DNA of 64,000 nucleotides from Agromyces humatus (lineage in GTDB: Bacteria; Actinomycetota; Actinomycetes; Actinomycetales; Microbacteriaceae). The notes beneath the pieces were generated by a model. That model had not been told where the DNA came from, did not search any database, and was given only the letters and a program-made list of their open reading frames with translations. The stretch is from NCBI RefSeq assembly GCF_021228295.1, contig NZ_JAJQPD010000002.1, positions 496,001-560,000 on the forward strand, in the 5' to 3' direction. The translations under genes and the position numbers were made by a program. Shown here one piece after another: positions 27,088 through 37,620 of this stretch (the stretch's first letter is position 1; each line of letters starts with the position of its first letter).

Positions 27088-29415
27088 CTACGTGCCCGCG
27101 GATAGGCGTTCGCTGAACGCGGCCTGTGCGCGATCGACGAGCGAGCGGGGCACGAGTACGGCCCGAACCCGGTCGACCGGTCGCTCGTCGGCGGCGAGCA
27201 CGGCGCGTGCGGTGTCGAGGGCGTCGATCAGGTCGGTGTCGGGTGCGCCCGCGCGCCCCGCAGGACCGTAGCGTTCCCGTTCGACGGCGTCGCGGAGCGA
27301 GATCAGCGCCGTCCTGGCCGCATCGTCGGCGAACCCCTCCCGATCGGCGATGCGCGCGGCAACCGCACGCGGGGTGTCGAAGACCCCCACGTCGACCCCG
27401 AGGTCGCGTGCGGTCGCGGTCAGCTCACTCCACGCGGCATCCGCCGGCCGTTCACCCCGCATGATGCGGCGCGAGCGACTCGCACGTTGACCCGCGCGAA
27501 GCGCGGCGGGCGCGAGCAGGATCGCGGCGACGAGCAGCGCGATCACGCCGCCGCGCAGCCACCAGCTCTCGGCGAATGCAAGACCGCCGCCGGTGCCGGT
27601 CAACCCTCCGCCCGGGTCGACCTCGGCGCGGCCGCTCGCGCTCGGAGCGGCGCTGCCAGGCTGGGGAACCGGCGGACCGGCGCCCTCGCCGGCGCCGGGT
27701 CGGGAGTAGTCGGGAACCAGTCCGCGGCCGGGCGTCGGTTCGAACGGCACCCATCCGACGCCCTCGAAGTACAGTTCGGGCCACGCATGAAGGTCGTGCG
27801 AGTCGACCTCGATGCGTTGCAGCCCGCCGACGCGTTCCTGCGAAGGGCTCCCCTGCGTGTAGCCGACCGAGATGCGAGCCGGAATCCCCGCTTCGCGTGC
27901 CAGCACCGCCATCGTCGACGCGAAGTGCACGCAGTAGCCGGCGCGGCGCTCGAGGAATTGGGCGATGACGTCGAATCCCCCGCCGTCGTAGCCGTCTTCG
28001 ACGGGCGCCTCGGTCGAATACTCGAAGTCGGGCGAACGAAGGAACGCCTGGATGGCGACCGCGGCGTCGTACGGCGTGGGGGCAGTGCCGGTGACCTGCG
28101 CCGCCGTGTCGGAGATGACCTGCGGCAGGTCGTCGGGCAGTGCCAGGAACGGGGCGAGCTCATCGGTCACTCGGCGATCGGCGGCTCGCAACTGCGTGGG
28201 GGTCGGGTCGACCTCGAGCCAGGTCGCCTGGTAGCGCTGCCCGGCGGTGTCCGCGTCGATGCCGCGCACCGTGAGCGCACCGTCGTCCCAGAACCACGAG
28301 CCACGGAGACCGTCGACCCGTGTCGTCGGGTAGGGCACGGGCAGCCAGGTCGTGCGCACCTCGTCGATGGTCACGTCGATCGGATGCTCATCGGCCCGGA
28401 CCTCGCTCGAGAGCCCCTCGGGCCGCGGCATCGCGTCGACCGTGTTGTCACCGTCGATCGCGTCGTCGGTCACGCCCCAGGTCGCCCCTTCGAATCGGTC
28501 GAGCGTGAGCAGTGTGAAGTAGGGCCGCTCGCCGTCGGGCGAGAAGTAGTGGAAGGCCGGGCTGGGATCGGGCCGGCGCAGGTCGCGACCCAGGTCGATG
28601 AACGGACTGACGCCGCGTCCGAAGATGGTGCCCGGGTTCCCCGTGCCGAGCAGCAGGCTCGTCGAGATGCTCGGGGTCGAGGCGGCGAGCACGGCGGCGA
28701 TGACGAGACCGGTGCCCGCGAGCCCCAGCGTTGCACCGAGCGTCGAGGCGATCGGCACGCGCGCCGGAGAGATCACCGTGGCGGCGTCGTCGCCCTCGTC
28801 GACCTCCGTGATACGTGCGCGCCGTCGCACGCGCACGTCGATGCGGAGCAGCAGCAGGTAGGCCGCAGCGGCCAGCACGAGCGTCGGCGCCTCGGCTCCT
28901 GCCTCGATGATGAACCCCGGGATGAGGATCGGCACGAGCGCCGGCGCGGCGGCGAGGGCGGGCATGCGCACCGTCTGCACGAGGATGTCGATGCAGACCG
29001 CGAGCACGCCCACGCCGAGGGCGAGGGCGAACGAGAGCGCCGGCACTGCGATCGCGGGCACCGATTGCTGCTGGATGGTGCGCTCGGCACCGCCGAGCAG
29101 CTGCCCGAACTCGGTGAACGTGCCGGTGGTCGGCGCGATCAGGGCGAAGCTCGTCGTTCCTCCGAACAGCAGGGTCAGCAGCAGCAACAGGATCACGAGC
29201 TCGAGCACCGGCACGAGGGACGCCGGAGTCCGGATGGCCCGCAGGCCGGCTCCGCCGAACAGCGTGCCTGCCGCCACGAAGGCGCACATCCACCACCAGC
29301 CGCTGCCCGAGATGAGGGGCCCCAACGCCATGGTCGCCACCGCGATCAGGGCGAAGGATGCAGCGGTGAGCGCGAGTCGCTGGCCGCGTGAGAGCGCGAT
29401 CGGGTCAGGATTCAT
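27088..29415 (-). CDS. TgpA-type transmembrane transglutaminase-like protein (catalytic residues present)
   Basis: A membrane protein with an extracytoplasmic transglutaminase/cysteine-protease-fold domain. From ATG 29415 it has 775 residues: about six to seven N-terminal membrane helices (residues 10-235), a large outer domain, and a further helix near residue 620 followed by a DUF4129-like tail. The active site seems intact: Cys495 in RAGYCVHFAST and His543 in HDLHAWPELYF; the third position is Glu in WVPFEPTPG where Asp is more usual. It overlaps the DUF58 gene by 11 bp (alternative ATG at 29427). It probably modifies or cleaves envelope proteins, but no substrate is known. Confidence 0.87.
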   Translation of the reverse strand: MNPDPIALSRGQRLALTAASFALIAVATMALGPLISGSGWWWMCAFVAAGTLFGGAGLRAIRTPASLVPVLELVILLLLLTLLFGGTTSFALIAPTTGTFTEFGQLLGGAERTIQQQSVPAIAVPALSFALALGVGVLAVCIDILVQTVRMPALAAAPALVPILIPGFIIEAGAEAPTLVLAAAAYLLLLRIDVRVRRRARITEVDEGDDAATVISPARVPIASTLGATLGLAGTGLVIAAVLAASTPSISTSLLLGTGNPGTIFGRGVSPFIDLGRDLRRPDPSPAFHYFSPDGERPYFTLLTLDRFEGATWGVTDDAIDGDNTVDAMPRPEGLSSEVRADEHPIDVTIDEVRTTWLPVPYPTTRVDGLRGSWFWDDGALTVRGIDADTAGQRYQATWLEVDPTPTQLRAADRRVTDELAPFLALPDDLPQVISDTAAQVTGTAPTPYDAAVAIQAFLRSPDFEYSTEAPVEDGYDGGGFDVIAQFLERRAGYCVHFASTMAVLAREAGIPARISVGYTQGSPSQERVGGLQRIEVDSHDLHAWPELYFEGVGWVPFEPTPGRGLVPDYSRPGAGEGAGPPVPQPGSAAPSASGRAEVDPGGGLTGTGGGLAFAESWWLRGGVIALLVAAILLAPAALRAGQRASRSRRIMRGERPADAAWSELTATARDLGVDVGVFDTPRAVAARIADREGFADDAARTALISLRDAVERERYGPAGRAGAPDTDLIDALDTARAVLAADERPVDRVRAVLVPRSLVDRAQAAFSERLSAGT

Positions 29416-30817
29416 CGACGTGCCCATCGTGCCCGTTCGAGCGACCGGTACTCGCGGGAGGTCGTGCGGCGGCGGTCGCCGATATCCGACCGGTGCTCGC
29501 CGCCGGGCCTGGCCCGCGAACAGCCGATCCCGACCATGCTCCGCCGATCTCGGTCGGCCGCCGCACCCGCACCACGCGCCAGTCGGCCGCTTCGAGCGCA
29601 TCGACGACACGTGCCGACGTGCTCTCGGTCACGAATGCGACCGCGGGCTCGAACCCCGGTCGAAGGGCGACCAGGTTCGCAGCGTCGTGCTCGTCGGGCT
29701 CGACGAGCACCGCGAATCCGGGCATGCGCGCTTCGCGGGCTCGCGCCGGAGCCGACGATCCTCCGGTCGATGCACGCCGTTCAGGAGCGTCGTGCTGCGT
29801 CGGCGAGTCGAGGCGGGCGAGATCTTCGAGCATGCCCTGGTCTCCGCCCGGCATGTGGTACTCGCCGTCGTTCGTCGAGGCGATGCCTCCGCGCGCAGGG
29901 TCGGCGACCGCGTCGCAACGCACCTGGTACCCCAGGTCGAGCAGGTGCACGCCGATCGAGGCGGCCACCTCGATGCCCAGTTCGAACCCCGCATGCACGT
30001 GATCGTCGAACTCGTGCCTCGTGCGCTGGCGCGCCGAGAGCGTCGTGTCGAGCAGGATGCGCGCCTCGGGGTCGCCGCGCTGCTCCTCTTCGCGAACCAT
30101 CAGCTCGCCGCGCCGTGCGGTGGCCGCCCAGTTCACGCGGCGCAGCGGGTCGCCGTATCGGTACTCCCGGGCGATCAGCTCATCGGAGTTCGGGTGGGTG
30201 CGACGCTGCAACCCGTGCAGCACGCCGTCGACGCTCGCCGCGGTGCCGAGCGCGGCGTCGAGCGGCGTCACGCGGGGTGTCACGATGAGCTCGCGGGCAC
30301 TGCCGACGTCGCGATCGATGCGGGCGAGCGCGAACGGGTCGGTGAGGCCGACCCGCAACGGACCCACGACATACACGCCCCGCCGTGAGACGCGGAGGCG
30401 GTACTCGAGGTGCACGGTGTCGTCACCGGACGGCAGCATCCGCTCGAACGGTCCGATGGCGGGCAGCACCGCGTCGGGCGGCGCTGCAAGGCCGTCGGGC
30501 ACCCGGTCGCGCCAGTGAGCACCGTCGAACGTGCGCTTGGAGCGGTTCTTCACCGCGAGCGCCACCCAGGTCGACGTGCCCGCCGCGATGGTCGCCGGAG
30601 TGAAGGTACGGAAGACCGCCAGCCTCGGCGGGCGCAGCGAGACGAACACCGCGGCGATCACCGGCATCGCGATGGCGACGAACGCGAGCAGCAGGATGTC
30701 GCGCAGGTCGAACCAGAGCGACACCGCCACGAGCACGGCACCCATGAGCACGAGCGCGCCGCCACGCCTCGTGAGTCGCGGCCAAGCGGCGACTCGGGCG
30801 AAGCTGGGGCGCCTCAT
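29405..30817 (-). CDS. DUF58 domain protein, first copy
   Basis: 470 residues. Two membrane helices near the N-terminus (about residues 22-60) are followed by a cytoplasmic or peripheral region with the DUF58 core: LIAREYRYGDPLRRVNWAAT, then ARILLDTTLSARQ, which resembles the start of a von Willebrand A-like fold. DUF58 proteins occur with MoxR ATPases and are thought to be their clients or adaptors. It follows moxR by 2 bp. The second copy is at 46948. Confidence 0.9.
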   Translation of the reverse strand: MRRPSFARVAAWPRLTRRGGALVLMGAVLVAVSLWFDLRDILLLAFVAIAMPVIAAVFVSLRPPRLAVFRTFTPATIAAGTSTWVALAVKNRSKRTFDGAHWRDRVPDGLAAPPDAVLPAIGPFERMLPSGDDTVHLEYRLRVSRRGVYVVGPLRVGLTDPFALARIDRDVGSARELIVTPRVTPLDAALGTAASVDGVLHGLQRRTHPNSDELIAREYRYGDPLRRVNWAATARRGELMVREEEQRGDPEARILLDTTLSARQRTRHEFDDHVHAGFELGIEVAASIGVHLLDLGYQVRCDAVADPARGGIASTNDGEYHMPGGDQGMLEDLARLDSPTQHDAPERRASTGGSSAPARAREARMPGFAVLVEPDEHDAANLVALRPGFEPAVAFVTESTSARVVDALEAADWRVVRVRRPTEIGGAWSGSAVRGPGPAASTGRISATAAARPPASTGRSNGHDGHVDES

Positions 30818-30819
30818 GA

Positions 30820-31845
30820 TCAGTTCCTTCGAGCGCTGCCGACCGGAACCGGCGTCTCCCCCACGATGCGGCGCACGATGGCGTCGATGAGCGGCCCGCT
30901 GTCGCGGTCATGGCTCCCGAGCGCACGGCTCGTGGGAATGAGTCGGTGCGCGAGCACGGGCACGGCGAGCGCATCGACGTCGTCGGGCAGCACGAAGTCC
31001 CGGCCGTGCATCGCCGCGTGTGCCTTCGCGGCGCGGATGAGTTGGAGCGTCGCACGGGGGCTCGCCCCGAGGCGCAGCTGGCGGTCGTCGCGCGTGGTGC
31101 GCGCGAGTTCGACCGCGTACTCCTTGACCGGTTGCGAGGTGAACACGTGCTGCACGGCGCTGATCATCGCCCGGAGATCGTCGAGCCCGACGACCGCGGT
31201 GAGATCGTCGATCGGACTCGAGGTCTCACGGGTCGCGAGCATCGCCAGCTCGTCGGCCGACGAGGGGTAGCCCATCGAGATGCGCGCCATGAACCGGTCG
31301 CGCTGGGCCTCGGGCAGCGGGTACGTGCCCTCCATCTCGACGGGATTCTGCGTGGCGACGACCGTGAACGGCGCATCGAGCCGGTAGGTCGTGCCGTCGG
31401 CGGTGACCTGGCGCTCCTCCATGCACTCGAGCAGCGCCGACTGCGTCTTCGGGCTGGCGCGGTTGATCTCGTCGCCGATGACGAGGTTCGCGAAGACCGG
31501 GCCGCGCTTGAACTCGAACTGCCGGCTCGCCTGGTCGAAGACCGAGACGCCCGTCACGTCGCTGGGCAGCAGGTCGGGGGTGAACTGGATTCGGCTGACG
31601 GTGGCGTCGACCGAGCGGGCGAGCGCCTTCGCGAGCATGGTCTTGCCGACGCCGGGAACGTCTTCGATGAGCAGGTGTCCTTCGGCGAGCACCACCGTGA
31701 GTGCCGACGTGATCGCCTCGCGCTTGCCGGCGATGACGGCCTCGACGTTCTGCACGATCGCCGCCGCGCGCGAGCCCACGTCGTCGATGCTCAGGGTCGC
31801 GACCGCCGTTCCCGGCCCGCCCATGGCTGCGATGGCCTCGCTCAT
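30820..31845 (-). CDS. MoxR family AAA+ ATPase, first copy
   Basis: A chaperone-like ATPase of 341 residues. Walker A is [15 protein letters not shown] (Lys68), Walker B is [19 protein letters not shown], and the sensor region has [20 protein letters not shown]. MoxR proteins help fold or assemble membrane and secreted complexes. ATG 31845 overlaps the coaD stop (ATGA), so this cassette is coupled to a coenzyme A gene. DUF58 and transglutaminase genes follow. Confidence 0.94.
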   Translation of the reverse strand: MSEAIAAMGGPGTAVATLSIDDVGSRAAAIVQNVEAVIAGKREAITSALTVVLAEGHLLIEDVPGVGKTMLAKALARSVDATVSRIQFTPDLLPSDVTGVSVFDQASRQFEFKRGPVFANLVIGDEINRASPKTQSALLECMEERQVTADGTTYRLDAPFTVVATQNPVEMEGTYPLPEAQRDRFMARISMGYPSSADELAMLATRETSSPIDDLTAVVGLDDLRAMISAVQHVFTSQPVKEYAVELARTTRDDRQLRLGASPRATLQLIRAAKAHAAMHGRDFVLPDDVDALAVPVLAHRLIPTSRALGSHDRDSGPLIDAIVRRIVGETPVPVGSARRN

Positions 31846-32333
31846 GCGGTCATCGCCGCCTGGAGGTAGTCTCCGACCACCGTCGGCACATAGGGCGCGA
31901 CGTCGCCGCCGAGCGCGGCGACCTGGCGAACGAGGGAACTCGAGACGTGCGCGTTGGCCGGGTCGGGGAGCAGGAACACCGTCTCGACCCCGGCGAGGTG
32001 GCGGTTGACGATCGCCATGGGCGTCTCGTAGGCGACGTCGAGTTGCGAGCGGATGCCCTTGACGAGCACCGATGCACCGACGTCGGTGCAGTAGTCGACG
32101 AGCAGGCCCATGCTCCACGACGCGACGACGATGCGCCCCTCGATGCCGGCGTCGGCGATCGAGCGCTCGATGAGCGACACGCGCTGCGCGATCGGCAGCA
32201 GCGCGGACTTGTCGGGGTTGTGCACGACGACGACGTGCAACTCGTCATAGAGCCCCGCGGCCCGTGCGATGACATCGATATGGCCGAGCGTGACGGGGTC
32301 GAACGATCCTGGGACGACGGCGATCCGCTGCAT
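31842..32333 (-). CDS. coaD: Pantetheine-phosphate adenylyltransferase
   Basis: Adds AMP from ATP to 4'-phosphopantetheine in coenzyme A synthesis. The 163 residues begin [20 protein letters not shown], with the TxGH motif (His18), and include [20 protein letters not shown] and the [14 protein letters not shown] region that matches the ISSSxVR signature. Length is standard. The open frame upstream of ATG 32333 runs into recG in another frame and is not part of the gene. 50 bp separate it from the recG stop. Confidence 0.97.
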   Translation of the reverse strand: MQRIAVVPGSFDPVTLGHIDVIARAAGLYDELHVVVVHNPDKSALLPIAQRVSLIERSIADAGIEGRIVVASWSMGLLVDYCTDVGASVLVKGIRSQLDVAYETPMAIVNRHLAGVETVFLLPDPANAHVSSSLVRQVAALGGDVAPYVPTVVGDYLQAAMTA

Positions 32334-32383
32334 ACGCCCAGCGTAATGCCCGGCAGCCTCCGTTGCCCCACGCGGGCACAGTC

Positions 32384-34588
32384 TCAGCCCTTGCTCAGGT
32401 AGCCGCTCGCCTCGTCGTCGAGGCGCCGGCGCACGGCCGCGGCGAGCGCGGGATGCCCGGCGAGCCGCGGATCGCCCGCGAGGAGCGTCTCGGCGACCTC
32501 GCGGGCGTCGGCGATGACGTCGCCGTCGCGCACCACGCGGAGGAGCTTGAGCGAGGACCGCCCGCCCGACTGGTCGGCGCCGAGCACGTCGCCCTCTTGG
32601 CGCAGCTCGAGGTCGACCTGCGCCAGTTCGAAGCCGTCGAGCGTCGCCGCCACCGCCTCGACCCGCTGCCGCGCGACCGAACCGGGCACCGCGTTCGTGA
32701 CGAGCAGGCAGAGCCCGGGCACGCTTCCGCGGCCGATTCGCCCGCGAAGCTGGTGCAGTTGCGACACCCCGAATCGCTCGGCGTCGACGACGACCATGAC
32801 GCTCGCGTTCGGCACGTCGACGCCGACCTCGATGACCGTCGTCGCGACGAGCACGTCGATCTCGCCGGCGGCGAAGGCGCGCATCGTGCCGTCCTTCTCG
32901 TCGGCGCTCATGCGCCCGTGCAACGGCGCCACGCGCGCGTCGGCGAATCGCGGATGCGCCGCGAGCTCGGCGAGCACCGAGGCCACGGATGTCGCGGGCC
33001 CCGCGACATCGGCCGGCACCTCGCTCTCGCCGTCGTCTTCGACCACCTTCGGCTCGATGGCGGGGCACACGACGAACCCCTGCCTGCCGAGCACGAGCTC
33101 TTCGGCGAGCCGCTCCCAGACGCGCGGCCGCCACCCTGGCCGCTCGGCGAGCGGCACGACGTGGGACTCGATGCCGGCCCGACCCGCCGGCAGCTGGCGG
33201 ATGGTCGAGACGTCGAGGTCGCCGAACACCGTCATCGCGACGGTTCGCGGGATCGGTGTGGCGGTGAGCACGAGCACGTGCGGCGGCTCGGCGCCCTTCA
33301 GGCGCAGCGCCTCGCGCTGCTCGACCCCGAACCGGTGCTGCTCGTCGACGACCACGAGACCGAGGTCGGCGAACGACACCTGGTCGCCGATGAGGGCGTG
33401 CGTACCCACGACGATGCGCGACTGGCCGGCGGCGGCACGCAGCAGCGCCTTCTTGCGTTCGGCAGCCGGCAATTGGCCGGTGAGGAGGGTCGGCATGAGT
33501 TCGACCGCGAGTTCGGGACCGAGCATGCGGGCGATCGAGCGCAGGTGCTGTGCCGCCAGCACCTCGGTGGGCGCGAGCAGTGCCGACTGGCCACCCGAGT
33601 CGGCGACGGCGAGCATGGCACGCAGGGCCACGACGGTCTTGCCCGAGCCGACCTCGCCCTGCACGAGGCGGTTCATCGGCACGGGGTGCCCGAGGTCGTC
33701 GGAGATCTGGGCGCCGACGTCGAGCTGGTCGTCGGTGAGCGTGAACGGCATGGCGGCGTCGAACCGCTCGAGGAGGCCTCCGTCGCGGGGGCGACGTGCG
33801 ACGGCGTGGTGCGCGCGGAGCTCGGCCCGACGCTCGAGGAGCGCCGTCTGCAACACGAACGCCTCGGTGAATCGCAGCGTGCGCCGCGCCGCCTTCCAGT
33901 CGGCCTCGCGTTCAGGGCGATGCACCCCCTCGAGCGCATCGCGCTGACCGTGCAGGCCGCGAGCGGCGCGCACCTCGATCGGGATCGGGTCGTCGACGAC
34001 CCCGAGCCCGTCGAGCAGGAATGCGACGGACTTCGCGATCTGCCAGCTGGCGAGCGTCGAGGTGGCCGGGTAGATCGGGATCGGGGCCTCGACCCACCGC
34101 CTGGCGGCGGCATCGTTCGCGTCGGGCTGCACCGATTCGTCGAAGAGCTCGTAGTCGGGGTGCGCCAGCTGGCGCGCGCCCCGGTAGTCGCCGACCTTGC
34201 CGGCGAAGATGCCGCGGCGCCCCGGGCGGAGGTCGTGCTCGCGCCACTTCTGGTTGAAGAACGTCAGCGTGAGGATGCCGGTGCCGTCGGAGATCTTGGC
34301 CTCGACGATCGAACCACGGCGCTGGCGCATGTCGCGCACCCGGACCTCGAGCACCTCGGCGACGATCGTGACGTTCTCGTCGAGCGGGAGGCTCGCGAGC
34401 GCGGTGAGTTCGCCGCGCAATGCGTACCGGCGCGGGTAGTGCGCGAGCAGGTCGCCCACCGTGCGGTGGCCGAAGGCCCGCTCGAACGCCTGGGCGGTGC
34501 GCCCGCCGAGCGCGCCCGACAGCTTGGTGTCGAGCGTGTAGCTGCCCGGCACCGCCTCGCCCGGGACATCCGCCTCTCGCGCCGTCAT
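32384..34588 (-). CDS. recG: ATP-dependent DNA helicase RecG
   Basis: Remodels stalled forks and Holliday junctions. The 734 residues contain an N-terminal wedge (OB-fold) domain around residues 60-170, motor motifs [16 protein letters not shown] (Walker A), [10 protein letters not shown] (DEQH), [11 protein letters not shown] and the C-terminal [15 protein letters not shown] and [13 protein letters not shown] 34588 overlaps the stop of the preceding gene; in-frame sequence upstream is not conserved. The length matches the family. Confidence 0.96.
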   Translation of the reverse strand: MTAREADVPGEAVPGSYTLDTKLSGALGGRTAQAFERAFGHRTVGDLLAHYPRRYALRGELTALASLPLDENVTIVAEVLEVRVRDMRQRRGSIVEAKISDGTGILTLTFFNQKWREHDLRPGRRGIFAGKVGDYRGARQLAHPDYELFDESVQPDANDAAARRWVEAPIPIYPATSTLASWQIAKSVAFLLDGLGVVDDPIPIEVRAARGLHGQRDALEGVHRPEREADWKAARRTLRFTEAFVLQTALLERRAELRAHHAVARRPRDGGLLERFDAAMPFTLTDDQLDVGAQISDDLGHPVPMNRLVQGEVGSGKTVVALRAMLAVADSGGQSALLAPTEVLAAQHLRSIARMLGPELAVELMPTLLTGQLPAAERKKALLRAAAGQSRIVVGTHALIGDQVSFADLGLVVVDEQHRFGVEQREALRLKGAEPPHVLVLTATPIPRTVAMTVFGDLDVSTIRQLPAGRAGIESHVVPLAERPGWRPRVWERLAEELVLGRQGFVVCPAIEPKVVEDDGESEVPADVAGPATSVASVLAELAAHPRFADARVAPLHGRMSADEKDGTMRAFAAGEIDVLVATTVIEVGVDVPNASVMVVVDAERFGVSQLHQLRGRIGRGSVPGLCLLVTNAVPGSVARQRVEAVAATLDGFELAQVDLELRQEGDVLGADQSGGRSSLKLLRVVRDGDVIADAREVAETLLAGDPRLAGHPALAAAVRRRLDDEASGYLSKG

Positions 34589-35415
34589 GCCTCGATCGTA
34601 GGCTCCGCCGCCGTCAGCGCCTCGATCTCGGCCAGCACGTACCGGTCGTCGGGGCGTGCTGCAGCGAGCTCGCGCTGCATCGCCAGCGCCTCGTCGGTGC
34701 GGCCGAGGCTGCGCAGGCACCGCGCCACCGACCATCTCGCGACATGACGCTGCTCGGCGGTGCCGTAGGCGTCGGCGGCTGCGACGGCCTGCTCGAACTG
34801 CAGGAGCGCACCGGTGAGCCGCCCCGAGTCGTGCAGGGTCCACCCCAGGTTGTTGTGCAGCGCGACCCCCCAGCGCAGCACTCGGGGGTCGTGTGACCCG
34901 TCGAGTACGTCGAACCCCTCGGTGGCCCATTCCTCTTCGTGTCCGGCGTCGTTGAGGGCGAGCATGTGCAGGGCGTCGAGCACGAGGAAGGTCGACCCCG
35001 CGAGCGCCGCTTCGCGCACGCCGCGGGTCAGTTCGGGCACGGCGTCGTCGGGCCTGCGATCGGATGCCGCGATGCGGCCCCGTTCGATCGACACGCGCGC
35101 CCGCAACTCGGCGGCGTAGGACTCTGGGTCGCCGGGTGCCGATGTCGTCGCGGCGACCGCGTCGAGCACGGCGTGCGCCTCGTCGGTGCGTCGCTGGATG
35201 CCGAGCGCGCGGGCGAGCTGGGTCGACAACACGGCGCGCAGGTGCGGGCTGTGGAGGTCATCGTCGGCGGCCTCGCGGAACCGTTCCTCGCTCGCCTTCG
35301 GATCGCTGAAATCCCAGAGGCGGTCGATCAGCTGCTGTTCACTCCCCCGGTGCCTGGACGGTTCGGCGGGCAGTGTGTCGGTCGAGCCGGTCTCTTCATC
35401 AAACAGTGCGGGCAC
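34585..35415 (-). CDS. TPR-like helical protein of unknown function
   Basis: 276 residues, mainly alpha-helical with Ala-rich repeats resembling tetratricopeptide units: RAVLSTQLARALGIQRRTDE, WGVALHNNLGWTLHDSGRLT and ARWSVARCLRSLGRTDEALA are the clearest. The N-terminal 40 residues look disordered. No enzyme motif is seen. The start is a GTG at 35415 with GGAGG almost touching it, so the exact start is uncertain. It overlaps recG by 4 bp and is divergent from rsmD. A protein-binding scaffold role is inferred from the repeats only. Confidence 0.75.
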   Translation of the reverse strand: MPALFDEETGSTDTLPAEPSRHRGSEQQLIDRLWDFSDPKASEERFREAADDDLHSPHLRAVLSTQLARALGIQRRTDEAHAVLDAVAATTSAPGDPESYAAELRARVSIERGRIAASDRRPDDAVPELTRGVREAALAGSTFLVLDALHMLALNDAGHEEEWATEGFDVLDGSHDPRVLRWGVALHNNLGWTLHDSGRLTGALLQFEQAVAAADAYGTAEQRHVARWSVARCLRSLGRTDEALAMQRELAAARPDDRYVLAEIEALTAAEPTIEA

Positions 35416-35461
35416 GCCTCCATCATGGCAGCGGTGAGGCCCCCGTTATGCTTCCGGAAGC

Positions 35462-36076
35462 ATGACGCGCATCATCGCCGGCTTCGCCGGCTCTCTCAGC
35501 CTGCAGGTGCCCCGGTCGGGCACCCGCCCCACGAGCGACCGGGTGCGCGAGGCGATCTTCTCGGCGCTCGAGGCGCGCGACGCCATCGACGGCGCGGCGG
35601 TGCTCGACCTGTACGCCGGCTCGGGGGCACTCGGCCTCGAAGCCGTGAGCCGGGGTGCCGCCGAGGCCGTGCTCGTCGAACGGGCGAAGGCGGCGGCCGA
35701 CATCTGCCGGCGCAACGCCGACGCCGTGAAGCGGAGGGCGCACGGCAGCGCGCCCCGTGTGAGCGTAGTGCAGCGTGCCGTCGCGGCCTATCTCGAGGGC
35801 ACCCGCGGACCGTTCGACCTGGTCTTCATCGATCCGCCGTACGATCTCCCCGAGTCAGCGCTCGCTCACGATCTCGCCCTGCTCGCCCCCTTACTGGCCG
35901 ATGAGGCCGTCGTCGTGGTCGAACGCAGCTCGCGCTCCGCCGAGCCCGAGTGGCCCGCGGGAATCTCACCCGACCGGCGTCGCGACTACGGCGAGACCGC
36001 CCTTTGGTGGGCCGCCGCCGATGCGGCCGACGATGCCGCGGCAGGTCAGCCCGCGCGACCGTCCCACCCGGCGTAG
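35462..36076 (+). CDS. rsmD: 16S rRNA (guanine(966)-N2)-methyltransferase RsmD
   Basis: Methylates G966 of 16S rRNA with SAM. The 204 residues begin MTRIIAGFAGSLSLQVP. They show the SAM motif VLDLYAGSGALGLEAVSRGA, the RPTSDRVREAIFSAL region and the catalytic FIDPPYDLP. The pairing with recG and coaD nearby is common. Its 3' end overlaps the convergent thiL by 31 bp, so the last ten codons of each share DNA. Confidence 0.96.
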   Translation: MTRIIAGFAGSLSLQVPRSGTRPTSDRVREAIFSALEARDAIDGAAVLDLYAGSGALGLEAVSRGAAEAVLVERAKAAADICRRNADAVKRRAHGSAPRVSVVQRAVAAYLEGTRGPFDLVFIDPPYDLPESALAHDLALLAPLLADEAVVVVERSSRSAEPEWPAGISPDRRRDYGETALWWAAADAADDAAAGQPARPSHPA

Positions 36077-37047
36077 GGGTCCCAGCCCTCGGCGGCCACG
36101 GGAGCACCGTCGACGAAGAGCCTGCCGGCATCGTCGACCACGAGGCCGATGGCATCGAACGGTGCGGGGAGGGTGACGTGCGGCGGGAACGTGGCGAGCA
36201 GGCCGTGGTCTTCCGCGCCCGCGAGCGCGAGGCGGATGTCGTCGCCGAGGCGAGCGGAGTCGAGGTCGAGACCGACTCCGCTCGCCTCGGCGAGCCGGCG
36301 GGCATCGCGGGCGAGCCCGTCGGAGACGTCGAGCATCGCGCTCGCGCCGGCCAGCGCCGCCGCCACACCCGCCGACACCGGCGGGCTCGGGGCGAGTTGC
36401 GCCGCGATGAGCTCGGGATGCCGCGCACGAAGGGCCGCGGCCAGTTCGCGATCGGGCTCGCCCGAGGCATCCGTGGCCTCGGCGAACAGCAGGCGGAGCC
36501 CACGCGCCGCGTCGCCGCGCACCCCGGCGTGTGCGACCACATCGCCGACCTGCGCACCCGATCGCAGGATCGGGGCGCGACCCTCGAGATCTCCGAACGC
36601 GGTCACCGCGATCGTGAGCACCGAGGACGCCGAGAGGTCGCCGCCGACGACGCCGGCCCCGGGTGCGAGGTGGGCGAGCCCTTCTCGCAGGCCGTCGGCG
36701 ATGCCCTCGAGCACGGCGACCGGCGTCGTAGGCGGTGCGGCGATCGCGACGACGAGCGCCGTCGGACGTGCACCCATCGCGGCGACGTCGGTGAGGTTCG
36801 TCGCGGCGGCCTTCCAGCCGAGCTCGAACGGCGTCGACCACGCGAGCCGGAAGTCGGGACCGTGCACCATGAAGTCGGTCGTGACGACGAAACGCCCGTC
36901 GACCGCGCGGACGACCGCGGCATCGTCGCCGGCGCCGAGGATGGCGGAGTCACCTGGCGCGAGGCGCGGCAGGATACGAGCGAGCACCGCCGACTCGCCG
37001 AGCTCGGCGACGGTCGACGGCTCGACGGATGCGGAGGGCGCGCTCAT
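36046..37047 (-). CDS. thiL: Thiamine-monophosphate kinase
   Basis: Phosphorylates thiamine monophosphate to the diphosphate. It has the ATP/metal motifs GAGDDAAVV, VTTDFMVHGPDFRL, ALVVAIAAP, GGDLSASSVLTIAVTAFG (shown as GGDLSASSVLTIAVT) and MLDVSDGLARDARRLAEASG. I took ATG 37047 (333 residues); a GTG at 37059 and a TTG at 37077 are also in frame. No TPP riboswitch is visible upstream. It is divergent from the DUF3515 lipoprotein gene, the same neighbourhood as in mycobacteria. Confidence 0.93.
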   Translation of the reverse strand: MSAPSASVEPSTVAELGESAVLARILPRLAPGDSAILGAGDDAAVVRAVDGRFVVTTDFMVHGPDFRLAWSTPFELGWKAAATNLTDVAAMGARPTALVVAIAAPPTTPVAVLEGIADGLREGLAHLAPGAGVVGGDLSASSVLTIAVTAFGDLEGRAPILRSGAQVGDVVAHAGVRGDAARGLRLLFAEATDASGEPDRELAAALRARHPELIAAQLAPSPPVSAGVAAALAGASAMLDVSDGLARDARRLAEASGVGLDLDSARLGDDIRLALAGAEDHGLLATFPPHVTLPAPFDAIGLVVDDAGRLFVDGAPVAAEGWDPYAGWDGRAG

Positions 37048-37094
37048 CGAGTCGGACACCCGCTCAGCGTATGCCAATGCCGGATACGCTGAGG

Positions 37095-37616
37095 ATGATG
37101 GAACCCGCAGTCACGCCCGCCCGTCGCCGGCGGCTCACCACCGCCCTCATCGCCCTCGGCATCGTGCTCGCCACCGCGGGCTGCAGCCCGGTGGTACCCA
37201 TGGACGCCGCTGCCGATGCCGAAAGCGCCGACTGCGCCGCCGTCAGCGTGCGCCTACCCGACATGCTCGCGAGCGGCAGCTCCGCCGAGCAGGCCGAGCG
37301 CGAGACGAACGCGCAGGGCACCGGTGCATGGGGATCACCGGCCTCAGTGCTGCTGCGCTGCGGGGTCACGCCCCCCGGGCCCACGACCGATCGCTGCGTG
37401 AGCGTCGACGGAGTCGATTGGGTCATCGACGAGTCCGATGCCCCGCGCTTCCGCTTCACGACCTACGGCAGGACGCCCGCAGTCGAGGTGCTCGTCGACA
37501 ACGAGGTGGTCTCGGGGACGACCGTGATCGCCGAGCTGTCTCCTGCCGTCTCGATCATCCCCGCCACCGGCGAGTGCACGACCACCGGCGCCTCGATCGA
37601 GGACGCCATCGGCTGA
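37095..37616 (+). CDS. DUF3515 family lipoprotein
   Basis: 173 residues with a lipoprotein signal peptide: basic RRRR, a hydrophobic run (LTTALIALGIVLATAG), then Cys about residue 30 in the lipobox-like TAGCSP. The mature part resembles DUF3515, which in mycobacteria (Rv2980) also sits between thiL and ddl. Four Cys in the mature region could form two disulfides outside the membrane. Function unknown. The start is one of two adjacent ATGs after GCTGAGG. It ends 4 bp from the convergent ddl stop. Confidence 0.82.
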   Translation: MMEPAVTPARRRRLTTALIALGIVLATAGCSPVVPMDAAADAESADCAAVSVRLPDMLASGSSAEQAERETNAQGTGAWGSPASVLLRCGVTPPGPTTDRCVSVDGVDWVIDESDAPRFRFTTYGRTPAVEVLVDNEVVSGTTVIAELSPAVSIIPATGECTTTGASIEDAIG

Positions 37617-37620
37617 CGAG

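Noticed and set aside
27088-31845. Horizontal transfer of the first MoxR cassette
   Set aside because: Codon use and GC look like the neighbours, and no insertion sequence, direct repeat or tRNA flanks it; its place between coaD and yceD may simply be ancestral.
37048-37094. TPP riboswitch before thiL
   Set aside because: The gap to the divergent lipoprotein gene is under 50 bp, too short for the aptamer.
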